Origin: Breviolum minutum Mf 1.05b.01
Lineage: Eukaryota > Sar > Dinophyceae > Suessiales > Symbiodiniaceae
Length of the DNA stretch: 64,000 bases
Reading direction: 5' to 3'
Assembly (NCBI GenBank): GCA_000507305.1
Contig: DF239412.1
Location: forward strand, 146,198-210,197
The position numbers were made by a program, and so were the translations under genes. Shown here in pieces: positions 1 through 12,799 of this stretch (position 1 is the stretch's first letter; each line of letters begins with the position of its first letter). Below the pieces are notes generated by a model, which did not search any database, had not been told where the DNA came from, and saw only the letters and a program-made list of their open reading frames with translations.

Positions 1-900
1 ATATCATATATCTGTGGTTTCCCTATTGCATCGTCACATTGTTGAGGTGGCCCGCTACCCAGAGGTCCCAAGGCCCAGGCTTTTGAAGAATCCCATGTCC
101 ACCTGCCGAAGTTGCTGATTTCTAAAAATGAATGTGGGAACTAACTAAACTTAGGAAATTGGAATCTACTTTTAACATATCTTAACATCTTCTTGCACCT
201 TTTTACATCTTTTGACACACCAATGAGAGATCACATAAATTACCTAAAGACTTCCAGCAATGAAGACATGTAAATGCACGCTGCGTGTATTCATTCCTTA
301 GCAGTATTTTGTCAAAATAGTTCCGGAAATGTCTGCACCGACACAAAACCTAACACTGAAACATGTGCAAGTATGTCCAAAGTAATTGCCAGTTTTTGTT
401 CTCACATTTCTGTCGGTACACCCCGATACACCATGTTGCAGCACCTGCTGATCAAATGCTCCGGAAGAAAAAAAAAACGTCAACCGACAAAGTGCAGATA
501 TATCTAGCATCCACCTGTATTCAAACATCTCAGGTGCAAAGTTACCACCGAATCATGGTGGTCGTAGCAAACTGTGGGAGACAGATCCCGCTCGCGGGAA
601 TCGTGAAGAACTGTATGCATCTTCTGCAACTTGGTATTCGTTCGATTCGCATGTGAAGAATCTAAAAGTGGAAACTATTAGCTCATAATTCATGATTCAT
701 ATATAAAAAGTTCAAGTTAGCTACATGGATCATGGATTAAAAATGTATGAAAATGTGAGACTTCATAGGAAATCCTGTCCTGTCCTTTCATCAAGTATAA
801 CAGAAATATATAGCATCATGTGCCAGCTGCCACACCCTACAAACATGTATGCCTGAGTCATGCACACCTCTTCTCCAGAAACATTTTATGTAAAGCGAAT
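1..900. other. non-coding, AT-rich stretch
   Basis: No exon could be supported on either strand. The short open frames here overlap one another on both strands and show no protein-like pattern. The stretch has local TA-rich tracts and a short poly-A, but no recognisable repeat family. Confidence 0.5.
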
Positions 901-914
901 GGCTTGATGTCGCC

Positions 915-3900
915 TTAATCCAGACATCTGGTGAAGCAGTGCTGGCACTGCTGCAGAGCATCCAACATCTTCACAACTTTGCCTCGGATTTTTTTAGCAG
1001 AAAAACCCAGCGAAACATTTCCCAGCATTTTTCCCAAAAGCTGCATTTCCGAGCCACGCAATGTATGCATAACTGGCAATACGGGAAGAGACCTGGCGAA
1101 ATTAACCAAATTGGCTCCCAACTTGAAGGGAAGCCTATTCGGAACTAAAACAACAATTACATCTTCAGTGGAAAACATTACCTCCAAGATGGATCGGCTG
1201 CCTGCAACATCTGGGACACCTGCATCGCTAAAGACCATTGGTGTCCTTGTGAGCAACACAGCACTGAGGCCTGCCATGGAAGCCACCGAAACAAGGAAAT
1301 GGATCTGAGCCTTGTGCACACCTTTTTTTTCAGAAGACAACAACTAGAGGATGGTATCATCAGGTACTAAAACCACCTTAACTCCAGCATCTTGAGGCTC
1401 CAATTTCCTTTGTCTCATCTCTTTCAACATCCTGCAACAGCGGCGGTTTGAGGGGGATGAAACCTATCTAGTGAAGAGTAAGCTGATATCTTCCATCTAA
1501 AACTACAAACATGAGTAGATCTAAGACCTTTCGAAACCAATCAATTGCCTTTCTATTGGTCTTAGGATCAAATACCATTACTGGTATGATATGCAACAGG
1601 ATTGTCAGAAGTACTGGCCCGTGGTGTCTGCAACCCTATGATTCCTACACTTCTTAAAGCTCATTTGGAAAGAAAAAAGTTCCTTACTGAAGTCATCCAT
1701 GACCGAGATCTCTGGCATGCGCTCAGCACAGCACTGCCTGTAACCCCCTCAGATGCATCTTGGGCGTTGCATCACCCAGCTCTGTTCGATGCTGAATTTC
1801 AACTGATACAAAAAATCAAGCATATCTTCAAATTCATTCCAAGCGACTGTAGGAGATACACTGCCTCATATGGCTAAGTACAGGTACAATCTGCCAATGT
1901 TTTTTTTGAGGGTGCTAACACTTTCGATGAAAATTGTCAAATTTAGACGAGATTTTTCCATTCCTCCAACATCTTGGACGATTCGTCCGTAAAAACCCAA
2001 CGGATTTCACCACACCACCAAGTGACTTTGAAGACATCTGTACAGCTCCAAGCTCCATCGCCACAATGCTACAGCAGCACAGGCACTCAACGCTGAGTTG
2101 CAGGTCATTACCTTGAAAAAAGCAATGAGTTGTGGGGATCCCCACTGTTGCATCCTGAAAATGAGGAAACACCCTGATTTGTAGGAAGCAACCTGTGAGA
2201 AAGTGGAGAAAGTGGTTTTTGCAGGAAAGAGAATTTGGGGATGAAGGTAAGTTTATGTCAGTAGGATATAGTAGGATACTTGATTCATTAGGTAATGGTT
2301 TCCTAGTCCAAAGACGCCCGGTCATAGATAGTCAATTTCACAATTGAAACTGCCCTTTCAATTCTGCGCAGGTACGTTTCTCTGAAGTCCACGTATGCCC
2401 ATGCTATTCAAAAGGACCAAGGTCTCTCGCCATTGCAGCACATTCTCACCTTGGATACAGCTACCAATGGTGCACAACTGAGCAGCTCCCATCAAGTGAT
2501 GCAGTGAACTTTTGGGATGCTATTGATTTTTATTGCAGAACACAGTGCCTCTGAGTACTTACCATAAAAATCTGTACATCATGATATCGTGTGATATTAT
2601 ACGATCTGAGAACTCAATAAGATTTTTGTGGCACAACGCTTGGGAACATCACTGAGGACACTCCCTGACCAAGCTACTGCCATGCGAGATAATCATTAAA
2701 GTGAAATCTGGTTGTTGAACATTGCTTGAGTGATGGAGATGAAGTAGCTGAGTACTAATCATAGGCACTGTACCACTTCTAAATGTAACACGTCAGGTTT
2801 CCTGAACCCACAGGCTCGCCAAGTAACATGCTCCTATCACACTGCCCATGCGAAGAAAATTCATCGACGGAACTTGATGGTCCAAAAGGCTCAAGGCAAC
2901 GAGCCAACCTTAGTGATAGGCTCTCCGGCTATCCATACCTAAGGACCTACCTAGTTGGTGGTTGAACCAACCCCTTTGAAAAAATATGCACGTCAAATTG
3001 GGAATCTTCCCCACTTCTCGGGATGAAAAATAAAAAATATGTTCCAAAACCACCAGGTAGCAACCCATTTACATCTTTAGTATTTACAAATTTTGATGCA
3101 AAAAAATCTAAGCACCTCGCAGGCAGACCGTTCACAAGAGGAGGTTGTGGAAGACAAGGTGATCCTTAGGGAACCATGGGACATGGGAGGTTTTTTTGGA
3201 TGCCCATCCGGCCGCCCATGGGAAAACACAAGTTGGGTCCAAGCATCTCATTTGGAGCTATCTCAGAGCTTTGCATTGCTGCCATCAAGCTGAGACACTG
3301 CTCCCAAAGGCCTTGGGATTTCATCTTTTCGACATCTCCAAACTGAGAGATGCACACAGAACGGATGGATGTAGATCGATACTGGCCACTCTTCCTATCA
3401 TCCAAGGCTCCCATCGTGCTGCGCAGTGCCTCATGTGACATTCCCATCAATGAATGTGGCATGTCTCAAGCGCCTCAACATACACATAAACATATGTTCA
3501 GCCACGTTGCAACGGTATAGCTGCTTTGGGACACCTGGATCCTGGTGTCAGATTGAAATCATGGCCCTCCCAACTGCCCCCACCAAAAACTAGCCCACCA
3601 GAAATAAGGGTTAGCCACCTGCTTGTCCCTATTAAGAAGGCCTTATTAACCCATTGTTTCTGGTAGGGGCAGTTTTTTGATGCGGGTAAGTTGGGGCCAT
3701 GGTGAAATCTGGAATCAACAGATCCCAACAAATCGGCCCCAAAACCAGTTACCGTACCCTCCCTGAAACTAACAGCTCACACCTGAAAACGGGCCAGGCC
3801 TCAAAAGCTTCCAACCATCCATTTTCACTGTTTAAAGCGGTGAAAGAACCCCATTTACCCATTTTTGCTGGCCATTTTATAAGGACCTCATTTCACTCCA

Positions 3901-6900
3901 TTTACAACTACCAGGGACACATCTGATGGTTTTTATTTCACTCCCTTGCATTTCTTCCATTCAGACACTCCCAAGGGCAAGGTGTCTTGTGCCTCAAGCT
4001 GTGACATGATGCCATCAACATCACTGCCATCTGCCACTGGCGTGGTCCACAGGCATCCAAGGCTGCCATGAGACTCACCTCCTGCATGCACGTGAGTAGC
4101 AACGCTGTTGGGGGATGTATCTGTATATATAAATCACATTGGTGTTGCAAAAAAATTGCCAATATGCATTTGTATGACATGTGAAAATATGTACCATAAT
4201 AGATATCAACATGTATCTGTATATATATATACATATATAATACACCCTGACTGCAAGCAAAACAACGAAGCTGCGCACGTTGGCATTCTCTCGAGTCAAC
4301 TGGGCCGTGACCAGCATCTCCTGCATGCTGGTTGTGGCTCATTGGTCATCCAAACCATGCTTTTGTTGCCACAATTTGCTAAAGACAACTCGACACGCAT
4401 CAGTCAACATTCGACAATTATGGCAGCATGCAGTCAGTGCAGTCCAAAACGTCTTGCCATTTGTTCCCTTTGGCCATGGCGGCCATAGTGGCGCTGTACA
4501 CCACCACGTTGGGAAGTTGTTGCTCCTAACGAGATAAGAACCCAAGCACCTCCGGGGGCCTACGACCTTCCATGATAGCACAAGTGGCACCACTTACGCA
4601 CAACACCCAGGTCCTGCATCAAATCTTGATATAGGCTGAGTGCCAGTTGCCACTCATCAGCAGCACCGCAAGTGCTGATCACTGTGCTGTAGCTGAAGAG
4701 GTCTGGCAAGCACCTGCAACAATTGCAGAGGACAATCCTCGTGCTGTACAGTATCGGAAGCGAAGGAGTTCTGACGTGCCCGCCGAGGCACTGCAGTGTG
4801 GACATCTCACTCAGCAACTGCAAGGACTCTTTCCATAATGTCCCCTCTGAGCATGCCATCATCAAGGAGCCTTGGAACTGCCACTGCTTCGCTGTCAGTG
4901 GTTCAATATCAGCCGTGAAGGCTAAAATCATCTGAAGTCTTTACAATTTCTCAATGCCTTCTTCAAAAAGCTTCGGGAGGCATGCCATATGCCATATACA
5001 TGTTCAATTTGTGAATGCCGCAGTTCTAATCGGATGCAGCCACCTTCCTTGTGACTTCAGGTATCAAACAGGACCCCAAGATTCCCGGCTGTAGAGCACT
5101 GCATCCGCTGTTTGCTGCATCTCCCTGGGTACATGCAAGGCTCTTCTCCATTGTGAGGCTGAAGTGTATGCAGTGAGTACTCCTGCGAGAGTGACCATGT
5201 CCTCAGGTGATGTTGGCAGCAAAAATCATCGTGCAGAAATCATCAAGGTGAATACATCTGCACTAAGGCTAAGGATCAGAAGGTTCCAGCACTAAGAGTG
5301 CTGAAACACACATTTTCCGATAAGTCAATTTGAGGCTACCAATGCTGGATGCTTCCAAGATGCGGGTTGCATTGTGAATGCCACTTCCTCTGCTACATGC
5401 TGAGCAGTGTGCCAGAGTGAGGTACGACCACAAGAAGTGATCAACGTGTTGCAAGCCACCTCGAAAAAATCGTTGCCCATGGCAAAATTGGGAACTTCCC
5501 ATGGCCCTGTGGTCTTTGCAAATGAAAGGATTCGTGTGTAAAAATTGGAAAAATCTCTTGTCAGATTGGTGGATGGGAGATTCAAGCACCCAGCCTGGTC
5601 CTCCCTGCAGAATGCCGCCAGGTACATGGTTTCCTGATCAGTCAAGGCTGACAGGAGCTTGCAGGATGTTCTCCACTACTGTTTTTGGGCTGAAATCCGG
5701 TGATCAACTCACCAGTTGAGGGAAAGGTAGTTTCTCCCATTATTTACGGGGTTTTAGCACCATCCCAGGTGGTTGCTTGGGATTTCTTCCATCAACAGTA
5801 AGACTACCATTACAACAGCAGCACCTGCCCTAATCTGCACGATCAACGATCTCACCTGCCACAAGGAGGCTCCAGCACAGGCGCCGGCAGCTGTACTTCT
5901 TGTCTTATCCGTCGGGGGTAAGCCATGACCTGGCAAAGCTCCATGAAAATCATTCCAATCGCAGTTTGGTGCTCAACTTCTAACCGGGAATGAAGGGAAA
6001 AATCGGAAATTAAGCTATAATTAGTGGGATATTTATGGGGATGAAGCTTCCCTTCATTCCCTATGTAAGGGGCCAGCCAGCTGAAAGTTTGGCACCTGAC
6101 ATCATCCTTTCAAGCACTTCTATTGCAGAGTCCCAGCGGCTTGCCTTCGCCTAAGAGATCAAGGTTGAGTATCTGTCAATCATTTACCCTCCTGGGAATT
6201 AACATATCCCACCTTGGGAAAGGGAAAATCATCTTCAAAATGCCATTTTTGGGGGATATGTTAGTTCCCTGGATGGTATTCATCACACCTGATGCATTTT
6301 TTTCAAACGCATCTAATAGAATCATATAACAAATCGTTGGAATTTGTCAGCCTTCAACTCACTGAAGACACAGTCAAACATCCCAACCCTCTGCAAAAAC
6401 TCACCTTCCATCACGGAAAAGTGACACAGCACTGCACTAAGGAATTGAAGCTCACCACATCCAAGCTCAAATTGCACTGCGAAATGAGGTGCCAAGCGCT
6501 TTTCCAATCAGAGTCCTGGTGATATGGTTTTCCTGTTGATCTCTGTTGATGGCCAAGTAGTTGATAAGTAGTTGAACATGCTACTGTTGATGGACAAAAT
6601 CCTGCACCACCAAGGATGATGATTATCCCATTATTTATAGGGTTTTAACCACCCCAGGTGGTGCAGGATTTCCTCCATCAACAGTATTTTGTTCACAGGC
6701 GTAAAAAAAAAACTCCAAGGCCGTCCTTGCCGCATGCTCCAACCACTGCACTGAGATGGAAGACATTGACCTCTGCCTGTTACTGGGGATTTGAGCAGAT
6801 TTTGAATCCAAAGAATTGAAAGGTAATGATCCAAGGCTAGAGACTTGCAGAAAACCACTCAGATATTTACCGTATGCAATTCATTTGATCCATTGTGATC

Positions 6901-7090
6901 AAATCCCCCCCATGTACCACAGCGTTTGGACACGTAAATCGGACATTTATATAGATACATTTGGGCCTGTAGCTTCCACATCTCATCCAATGCTTCCAGT
7001 GCATCTGCAGAATCGAGACTTCGCAGCCGAATGGTGGCACGAAAGCTGGCCGGCGGCTGCATGAAACAACTGGCCGGCAGCTGCATCCAA
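915..7090 (-). CDS. PPR-repeat protein, multi-exon
   Basis: Pentatricopeptide-repeat proteins bind organelle RNA in a sequence-specific way. I read a chain of minus-strand exons, each holding a PPR-like helix pair: near 7086-6930, 6780-6700 (VFHLSAVVGACGKDG), 6520-6405 (DVVSFNSLVQCC), 5936-5810 (STAAGACAGASLWQVRSL), 5645-5325 (CNTLITSCGRTSLW), 5215-5090 (LAGVLTAYTSASQWRRAL), 4931-4610 (FSYSTVISTCGAADEWQLAL), 4530-4440 (NVVVYSATMAAMAKGNKW), 4110-3955 (LMAALDACGPRQWQMAV), 3462-3230, 2480-2370 (LCTIGSCIQGENVLQWRE), 2125-2015 (CNSALSACAAVALWRW), 1870-1640 (SAVLSACQRSRSW) and 1340-1170 (SQGHQWSLAMQV). The exons change frame, so introns separate them; two family-A elements lie between exons. The recurring small-x-A-C then W-x-x-A-L pattern is typical of dinoflagellate PPR proteins. 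Start, stop and exact splice sites are not resolved, and two adjacent PPR genes cannot be excluded. Confidence 0.65.
2951..3060. repeat. family-B repeat (copy 1)
   Basis: A roughly 110-bp element with weak terminal inversions GGTGGTT and AACCACC and an internal TTCCCC...GGGATGAAAAT core. It is shared with the copies near 9.0, 14.9, 23.2, 26.7, 32.5, 38.4 and 41.7 kb. This copy lies between PPR exons. Confidence 0.6.
3756..3930. repeat. family-C repeat end, degenerate
   Basis: It starts with ACCCTCCCTGAAACTAACAG followed by CACCTGAAAA and a later AACCATCCATTTT, as in other family-C copies. The opposite end is not clear. It lies in a presumed PPR-gene intron. Confidence 0.45.
5679..5798. mobile_element. 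family-A MITE (copy 1)
   Basis: The inverted ends are CTGTTTTTGG (degenerate) and CCATCAACAG, flanked by TA on both sides. The body shares GATCAACTCACCAGTTGAGG and GGTTTTAGCACCATCC with other copies. It sits between PPR exons. Confidence 0.75.
6185..6278. mobile_element. family-C MITE (complete)
   Basis: The ends TACCCTCCTGGGAATTAACA and its inverted partner TGTTAGTTCCCTGGATGGTA enclose a roughly 50-bp centre. It is an imperfect inverted repeat inside a PPR-gene intron. Confidence 0.6.
6584..6684. mobile_element. family-A MITE (copy 2)
   Basis: Perfect CTGTTGATGG and CCATCAACAG inverted ends are flanked by TA/TA, with subterminal AATCCTGCACCACC and GGTGGTGCAGGATTT also inverted. It lies between two PPR exons. 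Confidence 0.85.
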
Positions 7091-7554
7091 AGCTCGGCGC
7101 CTCATTTGATGTGGAGCGATGTGCCTCAGGCAGTTCCGAAGGACATTTGTTGGCTTCAAAGAACTTGATTTGTTGGAGAAAAGCGTATCAAATGATGGAG
7201 AAAGTCAATTCTGTTTTTTCCCATACAAATCAAATATAAAATGATATGAAATATTGGAATGCGATATAATGATTTGAAAATGATGAAAATCAAATTAGAT
7301 GATGTAAAATGATGCTGTCAGAAATTGATATGACGGAATGTGCTGTGGTTTCCGATTCACAGTTGCTCATCCAAATTTAAGCAATTATAGAGTAAGAGGC
7401 TATGACAATAATCAAATGGAGTAGCATGGATTTCTTTGAGTCAATAAGCGCCGAGTTGCATCAAGTGCATCTTCAATCAGCTAGCCCTCCATCTTTTCAA
7501 AGTCAGATGAAAACCCTCTGCTCTCCTCAGAGCAGTTGAGACGTTTGAGGTCAG

Positions 7555-7645
7555 ATGAATCACTTCTGGAATTTCCAGTGCACTCCGTTCGATGCCATGG
7601 CTTCCATGATCCCATGGGCCAAAGGAGATGGGCAACCATCTGCAA
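7555..7645 (-). CDS. possible exon upstream of the PPR gene
   Basis: The minus strand reads a short open stretch with SPLAHGIMEAMASNGVHWKF. It may be an N-terminal exon of the PPR gene, but no PPR signature is present and the start is unknown. Confidence 0.3.
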
Positions 7646-7649
7646 ACTC

Positions 7650-8220
7650 ATTTTTCGGTGCTTTAAGAGATTTTAAGAAAATTCAGGGTGCTTTCTCCAT
7701 TTCCAAAGCTGCCACTATCCAATTGGCTTGTACATTCTTGTTCTTGCTCACCACAACTGAGTGGGGACCCATTTTTTAAATCGGTGAAGTTGAGCCAGAA
7801 ACACTGCAAACAAAAAAACAACCTTCAAAAATCTCGGTTCCAGTGTTGCAGGCCTCGTGGACAGGCAAAAATCTTCAAAAATCTGCACAGCAGGGCAGCT
7901 TTCTCTCGCCATGATTTTTTTGACGGATCCTAAAGGCGGGGGAGCCTCGTAGACTTGCAAGGCTGTGCCCCCACAAGCGGGATGCACATGGCGTAGCGAC
8001 ATGGCTGCACGCCTACCTGCTGCAAGAAGTGCTGTTTTTTTCCCCCACAAAAACTGCATGATTTGCCCAAACAGTAACATGTTTTCTATATAGGTGTCAT
8101 GATGCTTGGAAAAGATTTTACTAGCGAATTTTGGAATACATCTCAAACATCACTTCTTAAATGTCATTCACAAGAGACACATAGCATTGAACATCACAAT
8201 AAAAAGGAAAATCATCTGAA
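7650..8220. other. no supported gene
   Basis: Open frames exist on both strands (the longest minus frame is 8146-7748), but none has convincing protein character. A direct repeat of CAAAAATCTTCAAAAATCT lies near 7866. Confidence 0.4.
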
Positions 8221-9018
8221 CTAAACCTTCATGAATAGATAATTTAGCTTCCAGCTCTTCATTTTCTGGGGTGTATATATTATATATATACTATATGCCA
8301 TGAGCTTTTCACCACATTTCCCATGCTTTGAAGGTAACCCTTGTTGTCGTTTTTTCCCGGTTACCTCACCTCGTCGTAATGCCACCCGCAAGACCTGGAA
8401 GCCTCTCAAGGAGACGTGGCGTCGCAAGTCCCTTTGCTGACCAAAGGTGCTGGCCTCAAGAATTAACAATCAAGGTGTGGTTTTTCATAGGGATTCCCTA
8501 CCCTGAAACTAACAGCGAGTTTATGATAATTGGGTATAATTATTATAATAATAATTGACATTGGTGATAATAACATGGGGGTTTCCTAAAATCGTGGGTT
8601 TTCCCCCCAAATCATCAATTTTAATAGGGTGTTTCATTATTTTCACCATCCATTTTGGGGTACCCCTATTTTTGGAAACCCCCACAATCAAGGGACAATT
8701 GAGCCACGAAAAAAAAACTTATTACTTTCCATTATACTGGTGGGTTAATAGTGATCCCTATAATGGTTGATTAGAATCCCTATATAATTGGGTAATATAA
8801 TCCCCTCTATAACCCAAACAACCAGGGTATCTTCCGTGGATCAATTGGGTATACCCCTATGGTATTTATTGTGTTCTCTAGGGATTCTTGGGGATTATAA
8901 CTACTATAACCCATCAATCCTTGGTAATTGAACAATAATTAACTGATGGGAATTACCCTTCCCCATAACTGATGGGAATTTTGCAGAAACCAGACTAACT
9001 TGATGATTGGTTGGGATA

Positions 9019-9130
9019 GTTGGTGGTTGAATCCAACCCATTTGAAAAATATGCGCAAGTCAAAAGTGGGAATCTCTTCCCCAATTTTTGGGGTGAAAAT
9101 AATCCACATATTTTAGTTGCCACCATCTAA
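9019..9130. repeat. family-B repeat (copy 2)
   Basis: It has GTTGGTGGTTGAATCCAACC at one end, CATTTGAAAAATATG next to it, a TTCCCC...GGGGTGAAAAT core, and a degenerate far end near CCACCATC. Confidence 0.6.
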
Positions 9131-9237
9131 TTTTGGGAATTGAACAATGATTAACTGATGGGAATTACCCTTCCCCATAACTGATGGGAATTATTGGGTA
9201 TTATAATTATAATAATAATTGACAATGGTGATAATGA

Positions 9238-9320
9238 TCTAGTTGGTGGTTTCAACCCATTTGAAAAATATTAGTCAAATTGGAAATCTTCCCCACATAG
9301 GGGTGAAAATAAAAGATATT
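9238..9320. repeat. family-B repeat (copy 3, truncated)
   Basis: It shares TAGTTGGTGGTTTCAACCCA, ATTTGAAAAATATTAGTCAA and a CTTCCCC...GGGGTGAAAAT core with copy 2, but lacks a clear AACCACC end. Confidence 0.5.
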
Positions 9321-9349
9321 TGAAGGCCTATTTCAGATGCCATGTCAGT

Positions 9350-10850
9350 CTCAGGGATAGCTAATCCAGCCCAAAAATCAGCAGCTTCTGAAACTTTCGT
9401 TTATTTTTGTAAATAATTGTTTGTTGGAAGATGAACTAAACAGGTCGACCTTGAAAAAAGCTTCAAGTCTTGGACTTCCAAGTGTCCTAGACTTTGGTGT
9501 CTTCTTTGTGATTTGATATCTTTTTGATTGGGGTTCCTGTGTCTGTTCCTAGGAGTGTCTTTTATTCATACAATAGTTTGTTCACGATAGATGCTGTTCT
9601 GATTTTTTGTGGTATTCGTTTCAGGTACTGTTGTGTTGCCCACCTCCCAACGAGAAGGTAGAAGAAGCAAGGTTTCAGAAGGACCAGGCATTTCATTGAC
9701 TGGAAATTTGATTCTGAACTTTGGTACTCCTCTGAATTACCCGTTCGCACCCCACTTAAAGCTTGCATCAGAATCGTGCCAGGACACATGATCTTCACCA
9801 GCACAGCCAATCAAATGATGCGATGCGCCATTTGTTGCCATCGGTGCTTCGGAGGTAGTAGAAATAAGCCATGTAACCATGGGCGGCTGGCGGCTGCAGT
9901 TGCTTTGAGCTGCATCTACCGCGAAAACGCACCACCTAACCATGTTGAGTTGACGGTTTCACTTTGGGCTGCACTGGGCCTACACTATGCATGGTCAATT
10001 CTTACCCAAATGCCACACTCGATCGAATCATGCGAAATCCTACTAAAAAGATCACATGCATCACACATACAAATTCATTCAAGTCATCTGTGCCCCACCA
10101 GCAACCAGATGGCATGAACTCCAACACTACTGCACCAGGTGTTAGCCAAAAAAGCGCTGCCCCAACACCACTGCCATGGTAAGCTACAATCCTCAACCAA
10201 AGGTAGTTGTGCGATGATCATGGTGGTGGTGGAGTGGTTACAGTCAGGCATTGGTTTGGGTTTCATGTTGTACTGTTTGTGCCCTAAAGTGCAACAGAAA
10301 AGTCTTGAATCAAATTGTGCAAACGGATGGGCAACAAAATGAAACTGCTTCTTCCTTGAATTTTGGCATGAAAAACTTGTCTGTGGAAGCTAAACCCTCT
10401 CACTCCACTTCAATCCTCTCATTCAATCCTCTATGGATGCTCCTGCGCAATCTAAATCTAGTAATTAAGCCTACACTGTAGGTCGTAAGTCTGACAGCCC
10501 TGGGCTGTGGCACTAAGAACAGCTTCAGATTAATTAGTTGATATTAGTTGATATTAGTTGCTACCCTTGACAGCCAACAGCAATTGCCAAGGAACGCCTT
10601 GCTTCGCAAGAACAATCGAACTTGTGCCAACCAGGACAACTCTTCTAATATGATGCCCAAACGGCAAGACAGGCGGCTGTCAGTGCAAACCTGCCCAGAA
10701 ACGGCGGGTTTGACATCTTAACAGTTTTGGGATGCATAATATGCTGGCCTTTGAAACTGAAGCTGAATCACTGATGACATTTAGCAGCCATTAGGCCATC
10801 TGGTGTTAGATGAAACATCCAATTGATCTGGACCGGTCACTATCTCTTAG
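9350..10850. other. no supported gene
   Basis: Only overlapping short open frames were found. A direct triplet of GATATTAGTTG lies near 10535-10560. The reading of 9943-9737 on the minus strand is open but not protein-like enough to call. Confidence 0.4.
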
Positions 10851-10858
10851 ATTGAGAT

Positions 10859-12660
10859 TCACATGTCCGTAGCCATAAGTAAGCCACAAAAACAGTCAAA
10901 CTGCCACAATCCACCATTCACCTGCTGTGCGGCTCGTCGCATGGATACCCAATTGATGGGACGTCTTGAAGATGTAGAGGTACTTCTTTCTACATGCAGC
11001 AATACCTTTGGCCGAACCCTGGGATCACCACGGATCTGCGCTACGTGTCTTCTCAAGATGCCCACTTCGCAGCCCAAAGGTCTCAACACTTCGCTGCCCA
11101 CATCAGCCACAGGGCCCAGAGTGAGGACTGGAAGTTGCCAACGACGTGAAAGCTCGCAACCTGCAGCCATTTTTGGATAAATTGCAGTGGCATTCTGTGC
11201 AATGTTTCTGTTATGGATCTATATTCTTTCAGTACAAAATGCCAAAATTGCATATGATATGATTCTATATATCACCTATCATCTACCCTGATTTAGTATG
11301 ATATTCTCCATCACCTAAGAATTCCACGTGGTACCCCCTTGACAACCTCCCCATAAAGGTTGTAGTCGTCAAAAACCCAACGTTTTTGCAGCAAATCACC
11401 TGGATCCACTGTGGTTGGATGATCTAAGAAGGATCCAAAGAAGTCCATGAAGTTGAAGCGATGGTCACAAGGATACAACCTGACATTAGCTGGAACAAAC
11501 ATAGGAAGACATAGCTGAGGGGATGAGATGGAGCCCTGTAGAATATGAGTAAGGCAAAGAAGACTTCACCCCTTCCCCCCCCCAAAAAAAGTACAGTGGG
11601 CATTGGAGATGACGCTGTAAAGACTTTTTTTGGTGCTTCAATGGATGATCAGTATGGAGAACCGTGTCCTAAAAATACTGTTGATGGTTCAGAAATCCTG
11701 CACCTGCACCGGATGATAAGTAAGTCATCCCACTATTTACAGGGTTTGATATATCCCAGGTGGTGCAGGATTTCTTCCATCAACAGTATGCACTACAAGT
11801 CCACTTAGATGCCAATAATGTCGACCAAGCTGCATATCCCCAAACTGCAGCCGGAGGAATCGGATTTGCCACGGAGTCCATCGTTTCAGAAGACTGCGAA
11901 ACACCTGATTTCAGGAAAACTGCTCGTTTGTTCACCCTGGAAAATATGGAACCCAAAAATGGAGGTGGATGGTTCAGATGATTTTCCTTTTCAATCGGGT
12001 GACTTTTAGGTTCCAGCCGTTAATTTTCCCGGGTGTTACCGTGTTCTTAACAACAAAACAACGTGGGATCCAGTCTGCATATTTACCAGATCAAATCTCC
12101 ATGCACTGTCAGACAAAGTAGCGTGGTTGGCTTGCTGCCACACGACACCCTTCAGCCTCTATGAAGAATCCACGCATGAAGTGCCAGAAGGAGCTAGGCG
12201 AGGCTCTTCCTAATTGACGGAGACCAGCAATGCAAACGTGATCTTCTCCTGATTGGTTGAGCCAGGAGTCAATACATATGGGTTCTCTACTGCTAGCAAT
12301 CCATAAGCAAAGGGTGGCAGACTGAGACGATTCGTGAAAAACACATCGGAATCCATCAATGAAAACTTGGAATGCTTTTAGCATCAAACAAAAACATCTG
12401 ATAACTGATGGTTTGAGCTTGAGACCTCATGAAAAACATTGAGATGACCCCCGGCAAACTAACATATCCCACCTGGCTAGGGGATATGTTGGTTTCCTGA
12501 GGGTAAGCCTGGGCCTGCTAGTGGACCTTCAAAGGGGTGCCAGCAAGCAAGTGCCACTGGTGATGTATCTTTCAGCTGACGACAGCGACGCTCCCAGCGC
12601 TGGGTAACTTCAAGGCCACCCTTCGTGATGCGCTCCGCGGCAAATATCACCTGCAGGTTG
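10859..12660 (-). CDS. unidentified protein, 4 exons
   Basis: Four minus-strand segments read like true exons. They are 12660-12515 (AERITKGGLEVTQRWERR), 12320-12190 (PPFAYGLLAVENPYVLTPGS), 11502-11311 (DPGDLLQKRWVFDDYNLYGE) and 11170-10859 (GCEVGILRRHVAQIRGDP). They are in different frames and separated by repeats (family-C 12446-12505, family-D 11933-12037, family-A 11678-11786). I do not recognise the family. They may be the 3' part of the exon chain at 13.4-15.1 kb. The ends are unknown. Confidence 0.45.
11678..11786. mobile_element. family-A MITE (copy 3)
   Basis: CTGTTGATGG and CCATCAACAG ends are flanked by TA/TA, with inverted subterminal GAAATCCTGCACC and GGTGCAGGATTT. It lies between two exon candidates. 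Confidence 0.85.
11933..12037. repeat. family-D repeat
   Basis: The ends CACCCTGGAAAATATGGAAC and GTTCCAGCCGTTAATTTTCC are partly inverted. The core ATGGAGGTGGATGG...GATTTTCCTTTTC is shared with copies at 30.1, 50.6 and 55.4 kb. Confidence 0.6.
12446..12505. repeat. short family-C inverted repeat
   Basis: A 60-bp near-palindrome pairs AAACTAACATATCCC with GGGATATGTTGGTTT. It is a minimal version of the family-C elements. Confidence 0.55.
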
Positions 12661-12689
12661 GAGGTAAATTGAAATGGAAAAATATATAT

Positions 12690-12795
12690 CCTCCCTGAAA
12701 CGAACAGCAACTTTGCACCTGAAAATGGATGGTTGGAAGACGATGATCGTTTCCTTGAAAGGGGCTTTAAAAGGCCTATTTTCAGGGGCTACATC
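12690..12795. repeat. family-C repeat, degenerate
   Basis: CCTCCCTGAAACGAACAGC is followed by GCACCTGAAAATGGATGGTT and a distal CCTATTTTCAGGGGCT. The terminal inversion is lost. Confidence 0.5.
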
Positions 12796-12799
12796 AGTT

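Larger units (their letters stand above)
8220..9350. repeat. repeat-rich AT block
   Basis: This stretch contains two near-identical segments of about 55 bp (8926-8980 and 9138-9192, sharing AACTGATGGGAATTACCC) and a second repeated unit (8530-8571 and 9193-9236, TATAATAATAATTGACA). It also holds a family-C end near 8498 and two family-B copies. No coding exon was seen. Confidence 0.6.

Noticed and set aside
10866-10876. TCCGTAGCCAT, matching the start of the dinoflagellate spliced leader
   Set aside because: Only 11 bases match and the rest of the leader (TTTGGCTCAAG) is absent. A match of this size is plausible by chance in 64 kb and lies antisense to an exon.
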